From: JBKJML01 sp046596415
GTDB lineage: Bacteria; Actinomycetota; Thermoleophilia; Gaiellales; Gaiellaceae
DNA length: 5,235 nucleotides
Assembly: GCA_046596415.1 (NCBI GenBank)
Contig: JBKJML010000237.1
Span: forward strand, 1-5,235
Direction: 5' to 3'
The position numbers and the translations under genes were made by a program. Below the pieces are notes generated by a model. It saw only the letters and a list, made by a program, of their open reading frames with translations. It had not been told where the DNA came from and made no database searches. Positions 1-5,235 of this stretch are shown here, piece by piece; position 1 is the first letter of the stretch, and every line of letters begins with the position of its first letter.

Positions 1-96
1 GTCGAGTGCGGCAAGCTCGACCTCGAGCCAGCGCGCCAGTTTCGACTCGTCCGACCAGACAGCGGCCATGGCGGGACGGGAGTAGCGCGCGATCAC
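1..96 (-). CDS. purB: Adenylosuccinate lyase, N-terminal fragment (cut by window edge)
   Basis: Only the first 32 codons are present; the gene continues past base 1. Read from a GTG at 96-94 it begins M-I-A-R-Y-S-R-P-A-M and continues with AAVWSDESKLARWLEVELAALD. This is the usual opening of PurB (ERYT/SRPEMxxIWSdExKfxxWLxVELA). The enzyme belongs to the fumarase/aspartase superfamily and cleaves fumarate from SAICAR and from adenylosuccinate, so it acts twice in purine synthesis in the cytoplasm. The catalytic residues lie outside the window. The GTG start is supported because family homology begins exactly there and a TACAAT -10 hexamer lies 7 nt upstream, which implies a leaderless message. 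It lies downstream of purD and the aminopeptidase on the same strand. The identification rests on a short stretch, but the stretch is characteristic. Confidence 0.85.
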   Translation of the reverse strand, partial: MIARYSRPAMAAVWSDESKLARWLEVELAALD

Positions 97-103
97 TGCA
101 TCG

Positions 104-109
104 ATTGTA
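104..109 (-). promoter_or_regulatory. purB -10 element (leaderless start)
   Basis: On the minus strand TACAAT is followed by a 7-nt spacer (CGATGCA) and then the purB GTG. This places transcription initiation at or within one base of the start codon. It differs from TATAAT at one position. I see no convincing -35 hexamer at a 16-19 bp spacing. purB may therefore have its own promoter instead of depending only on read-through from the aminopeptidase gene. Confidence 0.65.
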
Positions 110-144
110 GAGCCGCGCCCGGCGAACGGGGCTGAAGACGAGTT

Positions 145-309
145 GAACTCAGTTCGGAATGACCCTTCGCCGTCGGGGTGCGCTGGGTGGTGTGAGCGCC
201 AGGACGCAGGGAGCCTCGATAGCAGCGCTATCAGGGCGGCCGAGGACGCCGCGATCGTGCTGCGCAGCGCGGGCCCGACGGCTCAAGGCTTCGTTCTGAA
301 CTGATGTTC
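145..309 (+). other. Rod-like concentric inverted repeat (structured RNA or MITE-like element)
   Basis: The gap between the aminopeptidase and purB holds no credible gene but folds on itself almost end to end. Outer arms 145-177 and 274-309 pair with about 29 Watson-Crick pairs, including runs GACGG/CCGTC and GAACT/AGTTC, with three single-base bulges. A middle helix pairs 180-199 with 251-270 with two mismatches. An internal loop follows (about 200-212 against 238-250). The tip, 213-223 with 227-237, has a perfect GATAGC-AGC-GCTATC core. Written as + strand RNA, eight further positions are G-U wobbles; only one position (217/233) would be a wobble in minus-strand RNA. The right arm ends one base before the restored aminopeptidase stop codon (310-312). 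No flanking T-run marks it as a simple terminator, and I see no + strand promoter. I do not recognise 6S, SRP, tmRNA or RNase P signatures. The strand given is inferred from the wobble bias. Confidence 0.6.
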
Positions 310-1570
310 TTAGGTGAGTACCCACTCGTCGTCGCGCAACACCGGCACGGCCGTGCCGTCCGCAGTGATCGCGTCGACGTCGACCTCGGGGCCGCCGATC
401 ATGAAGTCGGTGTGGATCTGCGAGAGGTTCACGCCCCGTTCGATCATGGTCTCCTCGGTGACACCCGCGTCCGGGGCGATCGATCATGGTCTCCTCGGTG
501 ACACCCGCGTCCGGGGCGATCGACGTGAGAAAGCCTGCGCCGAGCGCCACATGGCAGGTGGCGTTCTCGTCGAAGAGCGTCGTGAAGAAGGTGATGCCGC
601 TCTTGCCGACGCGGGAGTCGCCGTCGACGAGCGCGACCTCGCCGAGGAATCGCGCCCGCTCGTCCTGGTGGACCTGCTGGCGGATCACGTCCTCGCCCTT
701 CGTCGCGCGTACCTCCGTGGCGCCCCCGGCCTCGAAGGTCAGCTTGAGCCCTTCGACGACGGTGCCGAGCAGAACGAGCGGTCGTGTCGATCGGACCGTG
801 CCTTCGGTGCGGCGCCAGTCGGGCGTCGTGAAGACCTCCTCGGTGGGCACGTTCGCGACATATGTCTGTCCCCAGGCGGTCGTCGAGGCGCCGCCACTCC
901 ACTTGGCGATCGGAAGCAGGCCCACCTTGAGGTCGGTGCCGGGCCCGCGGAAGTGGATCGCGTCGAAGCGGCGCTCGGTCAGCAGCCTGGCGCGCTCGCC
1001 GAGCCGGGCCGTGTGCGCTCGCCACGATTCGATCGGGTCGGGCTCGTCGAGCCGCACGGCTTTACCGACCGCCTCCCAGAGGCGGTCGACGTCAGGCTCG
1101 CCGAAGACGTGCTCGGCCCAGGCGGGTGTCGGCGCGCCGACGATGCCCCAGGCGAGCCTGCGGGCGGCCTGCCGGCGCATCCACTCCTCGTTGTAGGCGA
1201 CCGTCTGCGCCTTGCCGATTCTGGCTCCGTCGACGCCGTCGAAGAAGCCGGGCGCCGGCTCCGTGGCGAGCAGCAGGGCGGCACCGTCGCCGTCGGAGAT
1301 CGTCTGGAGCCGTTCGATCATCCAGGGTGGTGAGTAGCCGAGCGCCTCCTCCGGTGCCTGCTCGATCAGGATGCGACGCACGTGGTCGTCGATGTAGCGA
1401 ACGTCGACGTAGCTGGCACCCGCGTCGTAGGCGGCTGAGGTGAGCGCACGCACAAGATCGGCGGTGTCGAGGTAGCCGTTGATCATCAGCGGCTGGCCCG
1501 GCTGGATGTTCACCGCGACGCCGATCACGAGCCGCGCGTAGGCATCGACGAGCTTCTGGCCGGTCTCCAC
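149..1570 (-). CDS. M29 (AmpS/AmpT-type) metallo-aminopeptidase, C-terminus frameshifted by a 40-bp duplication
   Basis: Residues 1 to about 363 match the thermophilic aminopeptidase family M29: cytoplasmic two-metal exopeptidases that remove N-terminal amino acids, usually about 410 residues. Visible family motifs are VPTEEVFTTPD (241-251, ligand Glu245), LGEVALVD (309-316, Glu311) and DENATCHVALG (334-344, His340). The open frame as read is 473 residues because a 40-bp tandem duplication (441-520) shifts it after Ile363. The last 110 or so residues are arginine-rich out-of-frame sequence ending at a TGA at 149-151. With one repeat copy removed, the frame runs on through a family-like C-terminus with His373-x-Asp375 and stops at TAA 310-312, giving 406 residues. 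As read, the His-x-Asp ligand pair is lost, so the product is probably inactive. The start is a GTG 10 bp after the purD stop, with TAGGGT 7 nt upstream. Phe347 stands where, from memory, AmpS and AmpT have a metal-site Tyr. An assembly error could also explain the frameshift. Confidence 0.9.
   Translation of the reverse strand: METGQKLVDAYARLVIGVAVNIQPGQPLMINGYLDTADLVRALTSAAYDAGASYVDVRYIDDHVRRILIEQAPEEALGYSPPWMIERLQTISDGDGAALLLATEPAPGFFDGVDGARIGKAQTVAYNEEWMRRQAARRLAWGIVGAPTPAWAEHVFGEPDVDRLWEAVGKAVRLDEPDPIESWRAHTARLGERARLLTERRFDAIHFRGPGTDLKVGLLPIAKWSGGASTTAWGQTYVANVPTEEVFTTPDWRRTEGTVRSTRPLVLLGTVVEGLKLTFEAGGATEVRATKGEDVIRQQVHQDERARFLGEVALVDGDSRVGKSGITFFTTLFDENATCHVALGAGFLTSIAPDAGVTEETMIDRPGRGCHRGDHDRTGREPLADPHRLHDRRPRGRRRRDHCGRHGRAGVARRRVGTHLRTSVQNEALSRRARAAQHDRGVLGRPDSAAIEAPCVLALTPPSAPRRRRVIPN
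310..441 (-). pseudogene. Displaced in-frame C-terminal end of the M29 aminopeptidase
   Basis: This is the original 3' end of the aminopeptidase gene, now out of frame with the upstream part because of the 40-bp duplication. In the restored frame it encodes ERGVNLSQIHTDFMIGG, then a short beta-rich tail ending LRDDEWVLT and a TAA at 310-312. The family C-terminus typically has GxNxSxxHxDFMIG followed by a DGxxxPxxxxGxW tail, and the match is good in both motifs. It contains the paired metal ligands His and Asp (373 and 375 in the restored protein). The intact coding quality of this segment shows that the frameshift is either very recent or an artefact. Confidence 0.85.
440..523. repeat. Perfect 40-bp tandem duplication inside the aminopeptidase gene
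   Basis: Bases 441-480 and 481-520 are identical over all 40 positions. The match extends one base to the left and three to the right, so each copy is bounded by TCGA. This microhomology is what replication slippage would use. Forty is not a multiple of three, so the duplication shifts the reading frame by one base. No divergence exists between the copies, which points to a very recent event or an assembly or sequencing error. Confidence 0.97.
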
Positions 1571-1580
1571 GGCGGAGACC

Positions 1581-2789
<1,209 letters not shown>

Positions 2790-2795
2790 GCGGCG

Positions 2796-2801
2796 AGTGT
2801 A
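2796..2801 (-). promoter_or_regulatory. purD -10 element (leaderless), overlaps the SCO1-gene -10
   Basis: TACACT on the minus strand is followed by a 6-nt spacer (CGCCGC) and the purD GTG, so the first transcribed base should be the first base of the start codon. Its first two bases (2801-2800) are also the first two of the rightward TAGGTT. I see no convincing -35 hexamer. Confidence 0.6.
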
Positions 2802-2805
2802 GGTT
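2800..2805 (+). promoter_or_regulatory. SCO1-gene -10 element (leaderless), overlaps the purD -10
   Basis: TAGGTT on the plus strand is followed by a 6-nt spacer (GTCGGC) and the ATG at 2812, mirroring the arrangement on the opposite strand. No recognisable -35 lies at the proper distance, because that stretch is inside purD coding sequence. RNA polymerase could not occupy both -10 elements at once. Confidence 0.6.
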
Positions 2806-2811
2806 GTCGGC

Positions 2812-3411
2812 ATGCGCCTCGTCGGTCTTGCGGCAGCGCTCGCCGTGCTGGCGCTGCTCGGCGGTTGCGGCGGCGGTGGGGAGAAGCCGGCTGCGGCCAA
2901 GCTGGGCGGGACGGAGCCGTCAGGACGCCTGGCGGAGCCAACCGACTTCGAGCTGACCGACCAGGACGGGCGGACGGTGCGGCTTTCGGCGCAGCGCGGC
3001 AAGCTCGTCCTGATCGCGTTCCTCTACGTGCGTTGCCCGGATGTCTGCCCGCTGACAGCCGAGTCGCTGAACCAGGCGCTCCGCAGCCTCGGCCCCGACC
3101 GCTCGCGGGTGCGGGTGCTCGCGATCAGCGTCGATCCGGCGGGCGACACGCCTGCTGCGGTGCGTGCGTTCGTCAAGGAGCATCGGCTCCTGCCCGAGTT
3201 TCGCTACCTGACCAGCTCGCGGGCGTCGCTGGCTCGGACCTGGCGCGCGTATTACGTCGGCACGGAGCGTCTTTCTGGGCAGCCGCTCGTCGGCCACTCG
3301 GCGTACGTCCTGCTCGTTGACGGCGCGGGTCGCGGGCGGGCCCGCTACGCCGGCGTGCCGACCTCTGCCGAGGTGCTGAAGGACGTGCGGGCGCTGCTCG
3401 GCTCCGGCTGA
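2812..3411 (+). CDS. SCO1/SenC family copper-chaperone lipoprotein
   Basis: A 199-residue protein with an N-terminal hydrophobic segment ending in a lipobox (LLGGC, Cys19), followed by a glycine-rich linker. It should therefore be an extracytoplasmic lipoprotein anchored to the membrane. The thioredoxin-fold SCO domain starts near residue 45 (FELTDQDGRTVRLS). It carries the copper-binding CPDVC motif (Cys75 and Cys79), SVDPAGDTP (106-114) and the conserved histidine in GHSAYVLLVD (His162), so all three Cu ligands are present. Family members deliver copper to the CuA site of cytochrome c oxidase or act as thiol reductants. No oxidase subunit gene is in view. The ATG start follows a TAGGTT -10 by 6 nt, and the gene diverges from purD. 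The next gene begins within 20 bp, so the two are probably co-transcribed. Length and motif spacing are normal for bacterial SCO proteins. Confidence 0.93.
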   Translation: MRLVGLAAALAVLALLGGCGGGGEKPAAAKLGGTEPSGRLAEPTDFELTDQDGRTVRLSAQRGKLVLIAFLYVRCPDVCPLTAESLNQALRSLGPDRSRVRVLAISVDPAGDTPAAVRAFVKEHRLLPEFRYLTSSRASLARTWRAYYVGTERLSGQPLVGHSAYVLLVDGAGRGRARYAGVPTSAEVLKDVRALLGSG

Positions 3412-3416
3412 GGGAG
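3411..3416 (+). promoter_or_regulatory. Shine-Dalgarno sequence deciding the GGT-like start
   Basis: AGGGAG begins on the last base of the SCO1-gene stop codon. Its spacing is 11 nt to the GTG at 3428 but only 2 nt to the TTG at 3419, which favours the GTG. This is the only gene in the window with a clear ribosome binding site and no TANNNT hexamer just upstream, as expected for an internal operon gene. Confidence 0.55.
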
Positions 3417-3427
3417 AATTGGCGACG

Positions 3428-4918
3428 GTGGATTTCGAGCGCCCCTTCCGGCCGGCCGAGGCGAGGCAGAGCGGTTTCGGCCGCCTGCCGACGATCCTCG
3501 GCGAGGCGATGGTGGCGACGAGCCATCCGCTCGCGACTCGCGCCGGTGTGCGGGCGCTCGACCGGGGCGGGAACGCCGTCGACGCTGCGCTCGCGGCAGC
3601 GGCGATGCTCTGCGTGGCCGAGCCGGGGCACACCGGCATCGGCGGCGATCTCTTCGCGCAGGTCTGGCACGACGGGAAGCTGCACGGCCTGAACGGCTCG
3701 GGCCGCTCGCCGGCGGTGCTGCTGCAGCTCACCGTCGACGAGTTCGGGCCGCGCTCGGTGACGGTGCCGGGGTCGGTGCGGGCCTGGTTCGACCTGAGCG
3801 AGCGCTTTGGCTCACTCGGCCTCGACGTGCTGCTCGCGGACGCAATCGATGCGGCCGAGCGCGGGGTCGCCGCGACCGCACGCGTGGCGGACTCCTGGCG
3901 GCAGGCCCAGGAGCGCGCGCCCGGGCCGGCCCCGCGGGCGGGCGAGCGCTACCGGCTGCCGGAGCTCGCGGCGACCCTGCGGCGGATCGCGCACGAGGGG
4001 CCGGCCGCGTTCTACGAGGGTGAGGTGGCTGCGGCGATCGCCGGGGCTTCGTGGCTCGCCGAGAGCGACCTCGCCTCGCACGTTTCCGAATGGGTCGAAC
4101 CGTTGCGGCGAGACTTCCGCGGCCTGACCGTCTGCGAGCTGCCGCCGAACGGCCAGGGCGCGGCGGCTCTGATCAGCCTCGCGCTCCTGGACGGGCTGCC
4201 CGACACGCTCCACTCGCGGATCGAGGCGACAAAGCTCGCGCTCGCGGACGCCTACCGGCATATCGCCGACGCGCCGCTGCCCGCTCACCTGCTCGAGGAG
4301 GCGCACCTGGCGGAGCGCCGGAAGCTCGTCTCGCCCGACCGGGCGCTCGACCCGGGCCCCGCGCGCGACCCGCGCGGCGGCACCACCTACCTGTGCGCGG
4401 TCGACGGCGACCGGACGGCGGTGAGCCTGATCCAGAGCACCTACTACCACTTCGGCTCGGGCGTCCTCGCCGGCGGCACGGGGGTCGTACTCCAGAACCG
4501 CGGTGCCTGCTTCGTCGAGGAGGAGGGTCACCCGAACCGGATCGCGCCGGGCAAGCGTCCCTACCACACGATCATTCCCGGGCTGCTGCTGCGCAACGGC
4601 GCTCTCGCAGGCCCGTTCGGGATCATGGGCGGCGCGATGCAGGCGCAGGCGCACCTCCAGGTGGCGCACCGGCTGGCGGAAGGCTGGGACCCGCAGGCCG
4701 CCCTGGACGCGCCCCGCTTCCGGGTCGAGTCGGGCCGTCAGGTGGTCGTCGAGCCAGGCCTTTCGGGTGCGGTCGACGGTCTGCGAGAGCTGGGTCACGA
4801 GGTGAGCGTGGGCTCGGAGCCGGGCGGTTTCGGCGTCGGCCAGGCGATCCTCACGCTCGGGGATGCGCTCGTCGGCGGCAGCGACGGCCGCGGGGATGGG
4901 CACGCAGCCGGCTTCTGA
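3428..4918 (+). CDS. Gamma-glutamyltransferase-like Ntn hydrolase (YwrD/HpxW-type)
   Basis: About 496 residues from GTG 3428 (499 from TTG 3419; numbering below is from the TTG). Members of this GGT-fold family are made as one chain that cuts itself before a threonine, which becomes the nucleophile of the small subunit. Visible motifs are TSHPLATRAG near the N-terminus, GNAVDAALA (51-59), EPGHTGIGGDLF (68-79), NGSGRSP with Arg96, the processing site GGTTYLCAVD (320-329; Thr323 predicted nucleophile), SLIQSTYYHFGSG (336-348), GTGVVLQNRG (353-362) and PGKRPYHTIIP (377-387). The TTY rather than TTH context and the LQNRG and HTIIP motifs place it with YwrD and oxamate amidohydrolase HpxW rather than classical periplasmic glutathione-degrading GGT. 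There is no signal peptide, so it is probably cytoplasmic. Predicted subunits are about 322 and 177 residues. The usual GGDMQPQGH motif reads GGAMQAQAH here. The substrate is unknown: a gamma-glutamyl compound or small amide is plausible. Confidence 0.9.
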   Translation: MDFERPFRPAEARQSGFGRLPTILGEAMVATSHPLATRAGVRALDRGGNAVDAALAAAAMLCVAEPGHTGIGGDLFAQVWHDGKLHGLNGSGRSPAVLLQLTVDEFGPRSVTVPGSVRAWFDLSERFGSLGLDVLLADAIDAAERGVAATARVADSWRQAQERAPGPAPRAGERYRLPELAATLRRIAHEGPAAFYEGEVAAAIAGASWLAESDLASHVSEWVEPLRRDFRGLTVCELPPNGQGAAALISLALLDGLPDTLHSRIEATKLALADAYRHIADAPLPAHLLEEAHLAERRKLVSPDRALDPGPARDPRGGTTYLCAVDGDRTAVSLIQSTYYHFGSGVLAGGTGVVLQNRGACFVEEEGHPNRIAPGKRPYHTIIPGLLLRNGALAGPFGIMGGAMQAQAHLQVAHRLAEGWDPQAALDAPRFRVESGRQVVVEPGLSGAVDGLRELGHEVSVGSEPGGFGVGQAILTLGDALVGGSDGRGDGHAAGF

Positions 4919-4949
4919 AGATACGCCCGCGAATACACCTTCCGGTCAA

Positions 4950-4978
4950 TGGTCACAGCTTGGCCGGCTCCCTAGTGT
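4950..4978 (+). promoter_or_regulatory. Promoter of the LuxR-type gene (leaderless)
   Basis: The 67-bp gap after the GGT-like stop has a -35 candidate TGGTCA (4950-4955, four of six matches to TTGACA), a 17-bp spacer, a -10 TAGTGT (4973-4978), and then 7 nt to the ATG at 4986. This is the most complete promoter in the window. A short GGTCA repeat (4944-4948 and 4951-4955) overlaps the -35 and could be a binding half-site pair, which is speculative. I see no terminator for the upstream gene. Confidence 0.6.
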
Positions 4979-4985
4979 CCTCGCC

Positions 4986-5235
4986 ATGGTCAACGTACTG
5001 ATCGAGAGGCCCGTCGCAATCACCGCCCGGCAACGCGAGGTCGTCGCACTCATCGCCGCCGGCTGCTCGAACGAGGAAGTCGGCGAGCGGCTCGGTATCT
5101 CCCCCCGAACGGCGAAGGCACACTGCGACGTCCTAAGGCAGAAGCTGGGCGTCCCGCGTCGGCGTCAGATTCCGGTGGCCTACCGGGAGCTGACCGGCGA
5201 CGACCCCCTCTCCACACGCCTCACGCCCGTACCCA
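4986..5235 (+). CDS. Single-domain LuxR/GerE-type HTH regulator (3' end outside window)
   Basis: The open frame runs 83 codons to the window edge with no stop. The LuxR C-terminal DNA-binding fold starts almost at once: ITARQREVVALIAAG (11-25), CSNEEVGERLGIS (26-38), the recognition-helix region PRTAKAHCDVLRQKLGV (39-55), then RRRQIPVAYREL. This matches the GerE consensus LTxREREVLxLxAxGxSNxEIAxxLxIS-xxTVKxH. Only ten residues precede the HTH, so there is no N-terminal receiver or ligand-binding domain. Any sensory domain would have to be C-terminal, outside the window. The start is an ATG 7 nt after the TAGTGT -10, which supports an independent leaderless transcript. Its targets cannot be told from this sequence. 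The polar tail beginning TGDDPLS looks like the end of a short protein. Confidence 0.85.
   Translation, partial: MVNVLIERPVAITARQREVVALIAAGCSNEEVGERLGISPRTAKAHCDVLRQKLGVPRRRQIPVAYRELTGDDPLSTRLTPVP

Noticed and set aside
145..155. GAACT-C-AGTTC palindrome as a protein-binding site
   Set aside because: The half-site spacing of three does not fit LexA, and the sequence is the partner arm of 298-309 in the rod structure; no promoter lies beside it.
201..249. Direct repeat AGGACGC (201-207 and 243-249)
   Set aside because: Seven bases in a GC-rich stretch is expected by chance, and the two copies fall in the unpaired internal loop without a clear role.
298..309. GAAC-TGAT-GTTC, resembling an actinobacterial LexA (SOS) box
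   Set aside because: The core fits GAAC-N4-GTTC, but it ends at the aminopeptidase stop, is nearly 200 bp from the nearest start codon, and is part of the larger inverted-repeat arm, which explains the symmetry.
344..357. Perfect 14-bp palindrome GGCACGG/CCGTGCC as a terminator
   Set aside because: It lies inside the original aminopeptidase coding tail (DGTAVP), has no loop and no T-run, and such short palindromes are common in GC-rich coding DNA.
314..1333. Long rightward open frame opposite the aminopeptidase
   Set aside because: It is antisense to clear M29 coding sequence, is rich in Arg, Gly and Ala as expected for a high-GC shadow frame, and matches no family I know.
2790..3002. Upstream extension of purD beyond the GTG at 2789
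   Set aside because: The extra residues are low-complexity and antisense to the SCO1 signal peptide; PurD homology begins exactly at the GTG, which also has a -10 element 6 nt upstream.
2920..3732. Leftward open frame opposite the SCO1 gene and the GGT-like gene
   Set aside because: It spans two real genes on the other strand and has no recognisable motif or start signal.

Overview
The window is GC-rich (about 70% by eye) and reads like a chromosome segment of a high-GC actinobacterium, possibly class Thermoleophilia (Gaiellales/Solirubrobacterales). That placement is an inference from codon use, protein style, the compact LuxR-type protein and the apparently leaderless genes. There is no rRNA or other phylogenetic marker to confirm it.

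Layout. The left half is a leftward purine cluster: purD (GAR synthetase, 2789 to 1581), then a family M29 (AmpS/AmpT-type) aminopeptidase 10 bp downstream, then after about 210 bp the first 32 codons of purB (adenylosuccinate lyase, 96 to 1), cut by the window edge. The right half runs rightward: a SCO1/SenC-type copper-chaperone lipoprotein (2812-3411), a gamma-glutamyltransferase-like Ntn hydrolase (start 3428, or 3419, to 4918) and the beginning of a small LuxR-type HTH regulator (4986 to the edge). purD and the SCO1 gene diverge from a gap of only 22 bp.

Three things stand out. (1) The aminopeptidase gene carries a perfect 40-bp tandem duplication (441-480 = 481-520). It shifts the frame just before the metal-binding His-x-Asp motif. 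Removing one copy restores a normal 406-residue enzyme ending at a TAA at 310-312. (2) The gap between the aminopeptidase and purB is not empty: 145-309 is an almost continuous concentric inverted repeat that folds into a rod, and its non-Watson-Crick positions strongly favour G-U pairs in RNA of the + strand. (3) Five of the six gene starts have a TANNNT -10 hexamer exactly 6 or 7 nt upstream of the start codon, the signature of leaderless mRNAs. Only the GGT-like gene has a Shine-Dalgarno sequence instead. The purD and SCO1 -10 elements overlap by 2 bp on opposite strands, and the purD stop codon is the first half of the aminopeptidase -10.

Functionally, purD and purB belong to de novo purine synthesis. 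The aminopeptidase is a lodger in that cluster. The SCO1-like protein (cytochrome oxidase CuA assembly) and the GGT-like amidohydrolase probably share a transcript but have no obvious metabolic link. I see no mobile-element gene, CRISPR array, tRNA or rRNA.
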